Source: Diadema setosum (taxonomy: Eukaryota; Echinodermata; Echinoidea; Diadematoida; Diadematidae). Taken from it: 64,000 nucleotides of DNA. The position numbers were made by a program, and so were the translations under genes. Numbering within the stretch: the stretch's first letter is position 1; the number at the start of each line of letters is the position of its first letter. Positions 1-14,000 of this stretch are shown here, piece after piece. The stretch covers positions 7,656,608 to 7,720,607 of the forward strand of contig CM067075.1 of assembly GCA_033980235.1 (NCBI GenBank), read 5' to 3'. The notes below the pieces were generated by a model, which did no database searches, had not been told where the DNA came from, and saw only the letters and a list, made by a program, of their open reading frames with translations.

Positions 1-1329
1 TCAGTATTATATTTGTATAGTAACGTTTTCCCGTATAGATGGCACGTGTCCTGCAATCGACGCAAGCGCTTATGCGCTGAAATGGAAACTTACAAGGACA
101 TACCGTTGTCACGGTAACAAGGGATTCATTTTTTTTTTTAATCCCGGAATCTGTTACAAGTTGCGCCCTGCACGCGAAGAGATTATCTCGCCGCTACCCT
201 CGGAATATGGAACAACGAATAATTTGATATCTGTTTTGTTTGGGATTTCGTTTTGTTCCATACAATATTTCCCTTATATAATAAGTTTATAGAAAGTATC
301 TAGAATAATTTAACTTGCGCACGCTGAGACTTAACACATACTGATATGCCTCAGCATAGTCGAGTTCTCTACTGACGAGGGTCTAACAACACATTACAAT
401 CGCTTAGTAAACACTCCCTCTGTTACAGGATTTGCCACGTGCATTAAACTGCTACTACCCCCCCCCCCCCCCCAAAAAAAAAAGTATTACAGCAATTTAC
501 ATTTCTATCGATATCTCGAAGTGTTGTGAAAATTTGTAAACATACGTTTTACTTGATCGTGTTGTTTTATCACAGGCAATCGTTTTATCAGGATGGAAAT
601 ATCAATGTATTAATGTACTCACTCATAGTATTAATGTATAGTTTGTTTGTTTTTCTTCTTCTTTTTTATTACATAAAATTTGGCAACCTTACATCATCAT
701 TCTGGTCTTATCTTCTATCCGTTCTCCGTTTCTTTTCAACAAACACTGATTACTCGGGGCTTACAGCCAAACAAGCTAGCTTTCATGTAGGTCCCGTCAT
801 ACTTCTCTTTGATCAACCCCATTTCGATTTCGATTTTGACCAGTTATCATTACATGTAATTACTGTGTTATCACCATGTATATTGTTTGTTTTCTGCACA
901 TTGTTCACAAGGTAAAAGAACTTGTCTGGTTTCTGTTGTAATGTTCATAAATGAGAAGTATGAAAATAAAATGAATTGAAATGAATTGAATTGAATTATA
1001 AAATTATTCGATCTTGGGTTGCGATGTATAGATAGGGCTTTTTTCCTCGAAATTTTGGCAACTTTACCCTGAAAGGATTGCGAAATCTTGAGAGCTTGAT
1101 ATGATCGTCATGGACATGGCATGTGTCTAAAGAATTCGATTCTGTCCAGTGTTTACTCCATTGTGTTTGATCGCTTACCACACAGTCAACATGCTGAATC
1201 ATGGCAGGAGTGGACCGGCTGTTGGAATTTTGCTCGTCTGTTGTAACAAACTGCTGATCCTCTTCTGCGTCTTCGATCATGTCAAGACTTCATCATCGAT
1301 TGCCATTAGCAAGAATTCCGAACAATTTT

Positions 1330-1363
<34 letters not shown>

Positions 1364-1430
1364 CTATACACACAAAAAAGCGAAGTTTAAGGGGAATTCC
1401 AGTGCAGATGCAAGTTTGTCTGAAAAGGAG
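1..1430. other. 5' intergenic stretch with possible LINE 3' tail
   Basis: No gene recognised. A C-then-A homopolymer pair lies at 458-483 and a CA array at 1331-1359. The stretch around 720-1000 ends with an AATAAA-like signal and repeated TGAAT units (about 965-1000). That resembles the 3' end of a CR1/L2-type LINE, but no reverse transcriptase frame is present, so the call is tentative. Confidence 0.35.
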
Positions 1431-1439
1431 TAAAAGTTT

Positions 1440-2035
1440 TTAGCACAACGATAACAATTTAATCTACAACAAAAAAAAAAAAAGGATGACGAAAATAAGG
1501 AAGTTTTGAAATTTTGAAGTTTCGCTCATTTTTTAGGAAACAGTTCTTAAGCAGTCAATATGAACAAGCAAACATAGAGGTGATGATAACATCCCCTCAC
1601 AAATTGCCATATAATTTGTACATAAGGTTTTAAAAATATTTCCAGTTTTTCATTCAAACGCAATTACGCCCCAGCCATGCCATTCTCAAATCCTGATATC
1701 GGTATCTGACTGATCGTTATTCTAAATTTATTCAACCAGGAATAACATCATGATTTACACTTTAATAACAGAAACATTTGATTTTCTTCATTTGTTTTTT
1801 GTACGTGGTCAGTCAATGGAAAATTGTCAGGTGATGACATCGTCAGCTCACTCATTTTCATACCCATATCAACTGTATGAGAATTGTTCTGCAAAAATTA
1901 GCGAAAATTCACAATTTCATAACTTCCCTGATTTTTATCGGATTTCTATCAAACTTTCACCATTGTACTCGTAAGTTTTTACTCTTTGTTATCAGACTAA
2001 CTTAAAACTGGACTGGAAATCGCCTTTAATGTCGG
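1440..2035. repeat. Dispersed repeat family E, copy 1
   Basis: The block 'cagtcaatatgaa', then 'catcccctcaca', then 'cataacttccctg' and a weaker pyrimidine block recurs in the same order in two other places, near 21.9-22.35 kb and 27.36-27.50 kb. Boundaries are uncertain. The right side ends near 'cctttaatg', resembling the TTAA ends of the other families. Confidence 0.5.
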
Positions 2036-5000
2036 ATTCCAGTACGGTTTGTCCAAGGGTTAGTCTCCTATGAGCACACATACCGCGGTAATGACCGTCT
2101 GATCAATTTTTACTAGGACTTGCTGGAGTGTCCCCAGATATCCTCTGACAATGTTCTCTTTTCTCGGAGATTTTGATGCGAGGGAAGATTGGGTAAAGGA
2201 AGAGGATGAGAAAGGGGGGGGGGGGAGATAGAATGTTGGTGGTGGCGTTCGGGACCCGTTGCTCTTCCCGCTGGGTTGACTTTAATCATTCGTGTGCCTG
2301 AGGCGTTCATCGCGCGGACTTGCCAGTATACTCGGATGTAATTCCACGCCGTTCGGTGTTAGATAAGAAGTATGATACCTCCCTGGTGTTAGTATGTTCT
2401 CTGAATGTGTTTATGTTTCTCTACTGGTGTCTTCTCTTCTTTGCGAAATCAATATTATTGGCCGACGTATCATTTGTCTGTTTTTTACTCATAGAGAAAT
2501 GATGTTATCCCTGATGAAAGTGGCAATCCAGGTAGTTCGATGTATCGTTGCATGACCCTGCTCTCATTAGCTAGCTTTGCTTGATTATTGCCCTCATAAT
2601 CAACAAACCTCTCTGGAGGCAATTCAGTCAGGTATTTAGATTGCTATTCCTATGTGCTGCATCTGACAAATCAGTCTTGCGTGAAGTTTTTACGATCAAT
2701 GAGATTTTGTCGCGCAGGAGAGAACTTCGATTTCTCTCTTCAGCAGAGCGATCTACTTGCAAACTCGATGTACACAAGGATGATTGATTGGAACAGATTA
2801 AGAGTAGAAAATGACCAATTATAAATCAAAACTGTGATTCGGAAACAAATTAGAGTGTAAATTTTCTCCCGGATTTTGGTGCACATCACGGAAGATGAAC
2901 GATAATTAATGGTGATGGTTGCTCATTGATATCGTCGTAAAAACGAACGTTTAATGAGTAACAGTAGACAATGAATTGATACTTGAATACATCCCCAATA
3001 TATTATAGCATATACAGTAAACATACCTCAAATGAAACGCGCAAACACTGACACAAAAAAGACACACACATACACAAAAATTACTAGTAAACGAGGGGTA
3101 TATAATAAGGATTCTGAATTTCAGTAGGTCTGTTTGTAAACATTACAATACTGTACTCATGGTGATTCAGAGTTTACGATGTTTTTTTAAAGAAGACTCT
3201 TACCACCAATTTCTATACTGCGTTCGAATCATTTCGGGAACACATTATTCCAGTAGGTTTCTAAGGTTAAGTCTTTTTCCTTGTTATCTCCGTTTTCGCT
3301 GTTGTTCTCAGAAAATGCTGTAAGGTATAGCTCGGTAGTCCCCAAGTTCCTTAACTTTCTGCAAATTGCTTGTGACAAATTGCCGCATGCGTCTGGGGGA
3401 CTGTGTCTTTCAGGCTGAAAATTAATTTTAAAAAGTGATTTGCAGTGGAAAAAGATGGAAGACAAGCGTAAGTAACGAAGGAAGTGAAGACGTTGATTTC
3501 TCCGGGGTGACAAGCGAAGCTGGAAATTCGTTTGATTTCCCCTTACAGCTTCACTGCAGGTATCGTGGAGGGATGAGGGGGTGTAGATCGGGGGAGGGGG
3601 GGGGGATGGGAGGGGGTGAGTGCAGTCGCGAATGGAGACAGTTTGACAATTCAATCAAGTGTGTAACGTCTCGTATCTACATCTGAGGAAGAACGGCGAT
3701 GATCCTTGCTTGTCTTGCATGGATAAACAAAATGACTCATACGGTTTAAAGAAACAGTTCGAGCTCTTGACTGCTTGATCGTTATGATTCTCCCTTTCAA
3801 ACAAATGAATAATCACTCTCGTAATCAAATACTAGTGTGTATATATTAAAAAAAAAAGAAAACGCTTCCTATCAAAAAACAAACAAACAAACAGCCAATC
3901 TTAGAAAAAGATTACAAAGCACATTATTATCCAGTAAGGATCAACGTTATGTGGTCACAATGCGAACGTCTGCGCTCTCGCAACGGAAGGAAGACCACAG
4001 AACAACATTTCTTGAAACGTGTCCTCTTTAATCGCTTTGCTAGCTCAAGGCATGTCTCAATTTTATCCTACACAGTGTATTTTGATCCTTAGAGTGTCTT
4101 CAAAATACAGGCACTGGTATTGATTTAATAGTTCTGCTGACTTTTTCATTTTTTTTTTCTATTCAACAGGATAATTCTTCTCACGACAGGTGGATGCTTT
4201 TTACAGTGACGTCATCATGAAAAACTGTTCCCTTATTTCGATAACTCTGCAATGCTGACATTTGTAATAATATCCACTACTATAGTGTAATGATACCGAA
4301 AAGAACATCAGATGAGAGAAAGTGGCATTTTGTTATCCACAGACGAGAACAAAAGATGGATTGATAAATTAATCCTTTGTGTACTTTGCCTGCTGTTTGG
4401 AAGAGAAAAGAAGAGAAAAGTCCATGTCATTGCACACGCTGTCCAAAGTCCCTGGCACAAAAAGGGTTAAAGTGATACTCTACACCTCGTGGAATTACAC
4501 TCAGCATGGAGCATATTAACTGCTCCGTAACCTCAGACTAGGGAGTCGGGAAGACCAGCAGGCGAGGAATCTGATAGAAGAATCCTTAATCATCTTCTGA
4601 CGGGGTTCACCGGTGGGCACACGACACGTGGTGGATTCGTCAGACCGGTCTTACGTAGATAGCAAGGTAGCTACAGGTGTGCGGGGAGGAACGGGAGGAT
4701 AGTTTATGCCATCAATGGGTCTATCTGAAGGATGCAAGGCGCGATAGAGTCGCGGCGTGCTCCTTAGATATTGTCAAAAATCAACATTGGCCACGTGGTT
4801 GTTGCTATCGCTGTTTTCAATCATTAGCGGTCTGAAAACTATAAAATGAGCAGTCTGTAAAAATCACACACACACACACACACATACACTTCAGTACAAA
4901 CCATTTTATAAGGTAATCTATTGCAGGGTTCGTGTAGCATGTGTAGCATTTTTTCGTATTGTATGGAAACGAAAATGTTAATGCCCTTATATACATAACT

Positions 5001-5142
5001 TTATTATGATATATTATCTACAACGAAATTATGGTAATATTCATATTCCATCACGATTTCGTCCGGCGGAGGGCCGGACTGATACCAAGACATGTCGGGT
5101 CTCCAGACTCCAGGTCACATCTAGATTTGATTAGAGAGTATC

Positions 5143-5144
<2 letters not shown>
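2036..5144. other. Non-coding stretch, nothing recognisable
   Basis: Apart from short G and A runs, a brief CA tract near 4867 and a TGACGTCA octamer at 4207, I see no gene, repeat family or RNA here. Small open frames lack any recognisable domain. Confidence 0.5.
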
Positions 5145-5210
<66 letters not shown>

Positions 5211-5230
5211 ATATGTGTCTACTATATACA

Positions 5231-5297
<67 letters not shown>

Positions 5298-5664
5298 ACA
5301 TAGATAGAATGAGAGAGGAGGGAGGGGGGAGGAGGAGATAAAGAGGAGAGAGAGGGGGAGAGATTACATATATATTTTTCTACCAAAGAAGATGTTATTC
5401 CCAAGGAGCACAGGGAATATCACAGCCCGGAGCGCTCTCCGAGCAAGCCGAGCCGAGTTGGGGATGCGGGGTGGGGGGGGGGGGGGGGTGGGGGGGGGGG
5501 CGTATCTATCCCAAAGAAGGGAACAGTGATACTGCGTATGTAGGACAGCTATAGAACAGCCGTAATGAATAACTCCGGGGCCTTTTTTTTTTTTTTCCGG
5601 TTGAAACGCGAAATCGAAACCTTGAACTCCTCTTCTTCTTCTTCTTCTTCTTCTTCTTCTTCTT
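5145..5664. repeat. Cluster of simple repeats: TATC, TG, poly-G, TTC
   Basis: (TATC)n at 5145-5210, (TG)n at 5231-5296, G-rich run at 5468-5500, T run near 5582-5596 and (TTC)n at about 5630-5664. Length polymorphism is expected. Confidence 0.95.
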
Positions 5665-6708
5665 TTTTTTCCAAACGGAATTGATGATGAGGAAAGGCAA
5701 TCTTGGTGAACGTCTAGCCCGTCTCTCCGGTTTGCTTTTCAATCAAAAAGGCCCTCAGCTGCATCAGACAGCAGATGTTTCTTCCATCTCGTCTCGTCTC
5801 TGTATACGCTCAAGAGAAAGATTTAAAGAAAAGTTTGAGTGCTTTCTTTTCCTCCTATTTCTCGTTCTTGACTTCTTTCCTTCCGGCGTGGGGGCCCCTT
5901 TTGTTTTCCATACACCAGACTATCATTTCTCTCACGTTTACCCTCTTGATCCCTGGTTGACTCTCCGCTTGCTTGCAGTCAAGTTGGTAGACGCTGGTTA
6001 ACATAAAAGCAAGGACGTGCGTGTATCTCGGGGCTTTGTGAAATGACATTAAATTTCAGATAACCTCATTCATGATGCGGATGTACGGTTCTGTCATATT
6101 CGTATCAGCCATGCATTAAGTCAGTGAAGTCGTAGTATTGAACCAAAATTTTCAAATATCAAGATTTTTTCCCCTTTTGGAATTTTCCAGCGTGTTTTTT
6201 TTTTCTTTGCTTTATTTTCGGTACACCTTGTTCGTTTCAAAATTTGTTGATACCTTTGAGACGCCATACTGTTGTGAATGTATTTTCTTGGACTACATCC
6301 TTCCAGAGAAAGGCAGAGAAATGCCAAGTCTCACCAATTCAGAAAAAATTTGTTTGTTTGTTTATTTGTTTGTTTTATTTAAACACTGGTTAAATACTTG
6401 CACTCAGTCGTTCAGCTGTTTTTTCAGCCACTCCGTATGATGTACGAAAACAGCGACTCAGCCAACGTATAAAGGTTATGCATACATAATCATAACAATG
6501 AAACAAAAAGATGAGAAAAAAAATCTTTAAAAAATACTCTACAGTCTATGACAGAATCATAAACAAAAGCAATAAACTGCAGAGAGAAATATCTGGGGAA
6601 AAAGAATAAATCAAGACAGAAATTATTACTCAACAACAAAAGAAACTCGTAATTCAGGTAAGAAAACAGAATCGATATCCTTTCGAAATTGTGCCAGCCT
6701 GAATTAGG

Positions 6709-6794
<86 letters not shown>

Positions 6795-7074
6795 AATGGT
6801 GTTACTTTTACAGAAATTGGTTCTGGGTTTTGGCAGCAATGCTTTAAATGCCGAATTCCTGAGAATTATCATGTATCTCATGATTGCTCTTGATTTCGAT
6901 ATATTATATTGACAGCCCTGGAGAATGGTGATAGACGGAGAGAGATGTTGTATATTGTAAAAATTGTCTGTTTTACTTCCTGTCTCGACTTGACTTTGAC
7001 ATATGTGGCTGTATCGAAACAGGGAGGTGGAAAGAGATCGAAATGCGGATCATACTGGTTATATGGGTGGTATA
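5665..7074. other. Non-coding stretch with a long AT array
   Basis: An (AT)n array spans 6712-6793. At 7013-7043 there is a CAGGGAGGTGG motif between two ATCGAAA repeats. No coding potential beyond chance frames. Confidence 0.6.
7013..7043. repeat. CAGGGAGGTGG half-hairpin with flanking repeats
   Basis: ATCGAAA at 7013-7019 and 7037-7043 enclose CAGGGAGGTGGAAAGAG; only the left hairpin arm is present. Confidence 0.5.
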
Positions 7075-7413
7075 TTAAAGGGATGGCATATAGTTTTGTT
7101 TTAGATGGTGTATTCCGATTTTAACTTTTTGCGAGATAATTAGAAAGCACTCATGAACTATGAAAGAGCATACAATTCGAAGAGTAGATCTGAGTTTTAT
7201 GAAAATTGGTTTTGAAATGGCTGAGATATCCAAAAACAAAGTAAAACAAAGTTGTTTGTTTTTGGATATATCAACCATTTCAAAACCAATTTTCATCAAA
7301 TAAACTTTGAATTCGTCTTACATAATTTTGCTCTTCAATATTTCATAAGAGATTCTCATCATCTCTCAAAAAGGTTGGAAACCTGAAGCCCAATCACAGC
7401 CAAAACTATACCC
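7075..7413. mobile_element. Palindromic TTAA element, family A copy 1
   Basis: Starts at TTAA (7075-7078) with TTAAAGGGATGGCATA. Two arms ('aaaattggttttgaaatggc' and its near-complement) fold around a centre at about 7250. The right end is eroded after 'aaaactataccc'. It is non-autonomous, with no transposase frame. Confidence 0.75.
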
Positions 7414-9292
7414 AACCAGTTATGTTTGCCATTCCTTTATTTGGGCTGAACTCTCTGGATATTACTTTATACATTTCTCGATGGAAACCCATTTTCTTTG
7501 CTCATTTTTCCAATAATAATTTATAAATTTCTCTTAAAGACTATCATGTTGTATTTCGTCGCATCCGCAGCGCAGCTCAACAGTCAGTGAAATGGTATAT
7601 CTCACTGATTGATGCATGCTCACACTAACGATCTGCCAATCAGTTTTGGCAGTGGCATCTTTATATATAGAAACATTGCGTGAATATTTGCGAAGTGTTT
7701 GCGAAAGACTTTTGGCGACTTTATTAGCGACTGCAAGCAAACCTGTTCGCGACGGTCTTTGCGAAGATTTGCAATTACTTGCCAATCCATCGCCACTGCT
7801 TGTAAACGCTTGTGGTAACCCTTTGTCAACTCTTTCCTGGTAAAATAACGGGGGAATCTATGTATCACCGCCCCTCCCTCTCTTGGCAGCATAGTGTCTT
7901 TAAATTCCTTAATTCTTTGAATTTCTTAAATGATGTAGATTATGGAGAAAGTTCCCTCAAAAACTGGTCGAACATGTCCATGTGCTGATGACCAACCAGA
8001 GGCAACATGGGACATCGTCTGTATATTTCTCAGCCTCACGAAGCAAATGAATGATGAGGAAGAAGACACGTCACCTAAATAGGATATATCGATCACTGAG
8101 GGGTGAATGTCTGCGAACGTATAACGCCTACTAGTTGCGAATTTTAGGTTTCGTCAGGATTCTTAGACTGATGCAATCAAATATGCAAGCAGTTTGAATG
8201 TCGGAAAGATTTTTTTTTCTTGACGCAATTTCTTTGCGACAAATTGAGACAAGAAAAAAAAAACTGCTTACGAATTTGATTGCAACTGCTTACAAACTCT
8301 GATGAAACCTATAAGATTTGCTACGTTTGTATTTGCTGCTCAGTGAGATACCCCTATCATGTTAGAGACAGTATCAGAGGGCTCAGTCCCCTTGGACTGG
8401 ATAAAACCCCGAATTCGTTCGTCACTATCGAAAGCTTTGTCACTGATTGTGTAATACCCCTTTAAGGAATATGATTTTTTTTTTGTTTGAGAGAGAAAAA
8501 GATAACAAAAAACAAAACAAAAAGGAGAGAAAATGTTTACTGAAAGGGATACCTGAAAAATCAATTTCGATGACGTCAACCGACGACAGGTGGAAACAAA
8601 GGATAACTGGTGAACTCACATGATAGAGTGACTTTGCAGATGATAACAGGTGTGCGCGCCTCGATCTTTACAAGGGTTAGCAAACTGTCGACAGGATTAC
8701 ATGGCTAGAAAGTTGCTGTAGGAAAAGAAAAAGTGCACAGCGTTAATCATCGCAGGATCTGAGCAGACTTTAATCGCTCTTTAATTGCCCTTAATTAATC
8801 ACAAGTCTCTTTCCTGTCTCTCTCCCTCTCTTTGTATTTCTTTCCTGGGGTCACTGCCCGCAGGAAAAAAAAAGTGCTTGACTGTCCTGAGGCGTAAAAG
8901 TTCGTGTGTCTCTTTTGTAACCTTGAAAAGTATATTTTGATTTGTTTCTGATATCTGACGATTTGCTCAAGTTCCACGTGCATTTACATAATCAAGTTTT
9001 GTAACGTTAATGATACCACCACGGGGGGGGGGGGGGGGGGGGGGGGTGTAGGGAAGAGCATTCATAATAATTATATTTTTTAATTGTATTTTTTATTACA
9101 CATATGCATAGTACAAATTAAATAAAGATTGGGATGGAAATGGGTAGATAGATGATGATGATAGATTGCATGCTGCTTGCTTAAGACGCTTACTTATCAA
9201 TATGAAGATTACTAGTATTCCGCACAATAGTGTATTTTCAACAGTACAATGCTCATGATATTCGACTTATTGTAGAAAGTGTACGTGTAGTC
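7414..9292. other. Non-coding stretch with weak inverted-repeat remnants
   Basis: Between about 8130 and 8325 a 'ttgcgaattttaggtttcgtcag' type end and its near-complement ('ctgatgaaacctataagatttgc') enclose a small T/A-tract hairpin, suggesting an eroded inverted-repeat element. A 24-base G run lies at 9023-9046. No gene was recognised. Confidence 0.4.
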
Positions 9293-9311
9293 GTGGAGCT
9301 GTAGCTCCATG
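9293..9311. repeat. Tiny AGCTCCAT hairpin, copy 1
   Basis: TGGAGCT-GT-AGCTCCA hairpin, with GTGTA on the left (9285-9289) and right (9312-9316). Similar hairpins occur at 19257, 24547 and 34330. Confidence 0.5.
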
Positions 9312-9413
9312 GTGTACCACTATACCACGTACATCGTAGGAGGAGCCCGTCATCAACGTGGTCATGCCCGTGTGTGTAAAAGTGTGGGTATGTTCTGTTT
9401 TGTGTCTCCTTTT

Positions 9414-10123
9414 TTTTTTGTGTGTGTGTGTGGGGGGGGGGGGGGTGCAAATGAACAAATGGTTGTATACATTTGTCCATTTCCCAAGTCGACAGTCATT
9501 GCGGTGTGTTGATTTCTCCAGAGACATTTCGATGATTGAATGTGATGAACATGATACAATCTGTAGAGAAATCGGGATGCCTCGCCAATTAGGACGGGTG
9601 AAACCTTACCCGGGAGTCTTGGGTTGCGAGAGCTTTTAGTGCTGACCTCCTGATGGAGCTTCGGGTCACCGTCCCAAACCAACATCTCATCCGACGTAAT
9701 GAGCGATCTACAAACTAGAAAGACTGAGACGGAGTATTAGATGCTGCAGTGATGATTAATGGGGCATCGTAAGAGTCCTGCACAGTTTAATATGCCAGTA
9801 TCGTCGATTGTTATGAAAGGCCAAATAGAGCAAACATAGTTCAAATACCATCGGAGCATTACACTGTAGTTTTAGCGGATTAATTGTTTTTAATGGAAGT
9901 ACTTCCAGAAAAGGCGTGAGGGCATCATAAGTTGTCCAAAATTCACGTTATCTCTGATAATATATAAGATAAGATATATATAATATCTTTGATAATATTT
10001 ATGAGACGAAGAAGGAACTGGACATCCTTTTGTGTGAGCGTTCACATATCGAACAAGAGAGAGGTAGGATCCAGTGACGTATAGATAGATGAATAGATAG
10101 ATAGGTACATTGTAGATAGATAG

Positions 10124-10222
<99 letters not shown>

Positions 10223-10460
10223 GGTGGATAGATAAATAGAGAAACAGTTGGGTAGATAAAGAACCAAATGGAGAGTTTGCAATTAGGTGCAGATTTTATG
10301 GCATTTATTCATTGTGTTCAAGCACAAACACAATATACAGAAAACAAACTACAAGAACAAAGGTGTGACATCACTCTTGTCAATATTTCTTCGTACGTTA
10401 CATTATTATACCAACACAAGTAAAAAAAAAAACAAAAAATCCAGCAGCAGGGGCCTAAAT
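9414..10460. other. Non-coding stretch with G-rich and AT/GATA arrays
   Basis: T/GT/G tract at 9412-9447; GATA units and a ~92-bp (AT)n core at about 10127-10219. The small frames over the tracts are artefacts. Confidence 0.8.
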
Positions 10461-10463
10461 AAA

Positions 10464-10471
10464 TAGATAGC

Positions 10472-10506
<35 letters not shown>

Positions 10507-10543
10507 GTAGATAGATAACTAGCTAGCTAGCTAGCTAGCTAGG

Positions 10544-10592
<49 letters not shown>

Positions 10593-10660
10593 GGATGGAT
10601 AGATAGATAGATACACACATAGATAGAGAGGTAGAGTAGATATAGATGAATAGATAGAGA
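10464..10660. repeat. GATA/GCTA tetranucleotide array
   Basis: GATA units interrupted by a block of GCTA units at about 10519-10542 and a few GATG units. Simple-sequence DNA. Confidence 0.95.
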
Positions 10661-10801
10661 GAGAAAAGAATCTATAATATGTATATATATTTACAGATAC
10701 AGGAAGTAAGAGAGGGAGACATGGAGAGAAAATGCATGTAAGGCAATGCAATATATATTCATGGCAGGGGAGAAGTGGGACGCATTTCATCCTCTAAGTT
10801 T

Positions 10802-11089
10802 CTTGACGTCAATGAACTCGAAGACTGGATTAGTGTCTTGAGTCACGTGCAAGTGTTTTCGCTTGTTCAGCTCTTCGGAACGGAGACTGATGCCCTATCG
10901 TCTTCGATTGAAATCAGGTGGGAAATGAAAACCCAAACAGCAACACCAATTCGAAAACACAGGTGGTTGTACCGCAACGTATGTCGGTACGACAGACCGT
11001 GGCGACCTTTTCCCTAACTCATCGACCAGATCGATATCTTGGCAGATTCATTGACTTCACACAGCGTCTTCGAGTTCATTGACGTCTTG
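10802..11089. repeat. Pair of 24-bp inverted repeats with a CRE-like core
   Basis: CTTGACGTCAATGAACTCG..(10802-10825) is matched by its near-exact complement at 11066-11089. The left copy contains a perfect TGACGTCA. Frames on opposite strands therefore both read DVNELED. Origin unknown: possibly termini of an old element. Confidence 0.6.
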
Positions 11090-14000
11090 CAAGAGTTCAG
11101 CCAAACCGCGATACGTCAGCGCTGAGTGACTGAGGCACTGGTCTACCCAAAAAGGTACTACGCTCGTAGGCGAGCCCTGGATACCTCCGTGGTATACCTT
11201 GAGAGGAAAAACTTTTGCCTCAGTTAATGAGAGTATGTATAATACTGACAGGAGGAAACATTTCAGGAGAACTCCGATCCATGTTTGAATTAACGCCAAT
11301 AAAACAAGTAAATTCAGACAAAACTGCACGTTTCACTGAAATTGGACCCAAAAAAGGAGATATCTTTCACATAAATCCTCAGACGAAATGTGCTCTGTTG
11401 AAGTTAAATAAACCCGGGGAAGTGCGTCATTAGAGTCATCGTATTTTGACAGTGGTGACGTCGTAGTAGTGGAGATAAATAATACGTGGATATAAGTATC
11501 ACCGATTAAAGAGAGAAAGGTAAGTTTTGCCCAAGAATTTAAAAACACTGTGTTTATTGATATGATGTTTTATGTAAGAACCATTCTGAGAGTTGAGAAA
11601 AAAAGATTAAATCGTCGCCCTATCTATTTGCTCTATTAGAGTAGATAGCCGATGTACTACAATGTATTTCTTCAGGGACAAAATTTTACAATGTTTTCAT
11701 TATTTTTGTCAGCTATACACGAAAATGTTCGCCGTTCTGCATGTTTGTAACCTTTATTCCACTTTTCACTGTCAATCTAAACGTGGGCAAGATTTCGTAT
11801 CTCCTTGCTTGCATTAGTTCAGAGGAAGTTTGACCGCCGTTCAGAGTTCTCTAAATTTGCAATAAATGCGGCAACTTTCATGATCAATTACACAGTTATG
11901 GACATTGACATTGGAAAGTATGGAATACTTTTGAGGTCTTCTATCAGACGAGAAACCAATCATGGACCCATAATGTGTGTGATCACACAGGTGTTCATTA
12001 TGGAGTCAATTGTCCGCCGGCAACAATTTGGTTGATTGGTCGATAATTTGCTGGATGACTTTGTCGGATGGGGCAATGACATCTATCAACATTTGACTCA
12101 CCCCCCCCCCCCCCCCCCCCTCCTCTTCCTTTTTTTAAGTCCGTCAAGATCGAATTGAATTCTACCCAGATGTGTGTGCAATGGAATATGTATAGAATGA
12201 TCAGTGCTAAAGTTTGTTTGGATAATCCTGTCCTCTTCTTTCCCACCAGAAGATTATGATTTTATTCCTTGTTTTCATACGGAGTCCATTGTCATGATGA
12301 TATAATTAAAGCATGCCTTCAAGATGGTAATGAAATACTGCTCTCTCGGAAGGAGCTCCTTGAGCCTTTAAGCTCACGGTAATGATTAATATTTAAAAAA
12401 AAAGGAGCAAGTAGGCTACAAGTGCTGATGTAAGGAGTTTTTTTTTTTTCCTCATGAGTGCTTATGTACAGGACTGAAACTGAGTCTACAGTTACCTTCG
12501 CGATACAGTTCCATAACTTCGTATTGCAGTCCATTATCAAGAGTGAATTCCAAGCTGATTGTCGACGAAGTATGATTATCCTCTGGTATTATATAACTGT
12601 AGCTAGAACTTACATTTGATTAATTCGCAGCTTACGTCGATCGTCGTGACAATTTTAGCTGTACATTAAAAACTGAAATGATATTATGTTAGTATACATA
12701 TGACCATTATCATGATCATACTCGTCGTATTGTTATCGGTAGACTTTACGGCTGGCGTGAAACTGAGTCCATGATTGTCAAAGCAATTATCACGATCAAA
12801 TTCAAAATGGTGCTTGTCAGAACCATTTGAATACCACCCACCCTCTTGCTCCGTTTACCCGCGTTATACTTTTATGCTTCATCGTCATGCACTGGATTGT
12901 CTGAAGTTTATTACGTGTGTGATGTGATATTTCTTTGTTTGTTTTTGTTGTTATGTATGTACTTGGATGCAGTCAGAAATTTCTGCCAAATTCCTCCTCT
13001 CGAGCTTTTCATGATGACACTATAAATGCTAGTAGTCGGTAATGCCGAGGTTGTTGAATGATTAAAAGGTTATGTCTGGGGGCGATCATACCCCATCAGA
13101 CTCATTTCGTTGCTCTAATTTTCTGACCCAGTTTTGGTGTAATCATGGCTGAACGTGCCATGTCCAAGTATAATGCATTTGATGACGAATTTACGAATAT
13201 TGCCATCTAGTTGAATCCTTCCGGAGAGTCATGGCTAACGATGGAAATTTATAACTCGCAGTTTACCGACATTATTATGTCATTAGGCAAGCGCAACCTG
13301 TTGACATGGGAATCAAAATGTTCATTCAGTGTTTTTCTTTTTTTTTCATGCCTTATTCACCCATCGAACAAGTGTTGGGGGTTTGGGGTTGTTTGTCCCA
13401 TTAGTCCTTACCATATATTGCTCTGTGCAATCCGATTATTTTTGTCTGTAAATGCACAAAATAATTGTTGTTGTTTTAAAGCAAAATCGTGCAGGGTTTA
13501 CGACCAAAGAACAACCGTCACAAGACTAGTACCATTATTGTCACCTTCAGCTAGGAATATCTAATGGTAATATTACTTAGTGGGTAGGAAACTCTATAGC
13601 CTGCCCTAAACCTAACCTTAATCTTTACTCTAACCTTATCACTAACCAGTTAGCCGGTGGGTAATTGTCCTCGGGGGGTAATTGCTCGCGGATACGATGT
13701 TCAAGACATAGAGGAAATTATTTACATGGAAATCCATTTTAACGATAGAAGGCCTAAGGGCAATGTCAATTTCACTGTGCTTTAACTTTAAAATTCATTG
13801 TGAATAGGTTAAAAATATATATATCTAGATGGAATGACAGAATTTAATGAACACAGGTAAAAACTGCCATTATCCAGCAGTTTACTAAGCTTGGGAAGTC
13901 CAATGTGACTGTTCATAACTTGGTGTTATAGACAAATTTGCTTTTTGTTCTTCTTTCGGAACGTTTTTCAGAACTCTTACTTCAGATCACATACTATAGT

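Noticed and set aside
526..915. 129-codon frame near the left edge
   Set aside because: Hydrophobic translation of T-rich DNA; the region is better explained as a LINE-like 3' end or plain AT-rich sequence.
10464..10660. Regularly repeated block that might look like a CRISPR or satellite array
   Set aside because: It is a plain tetranucleotide microsatellite without spacers.
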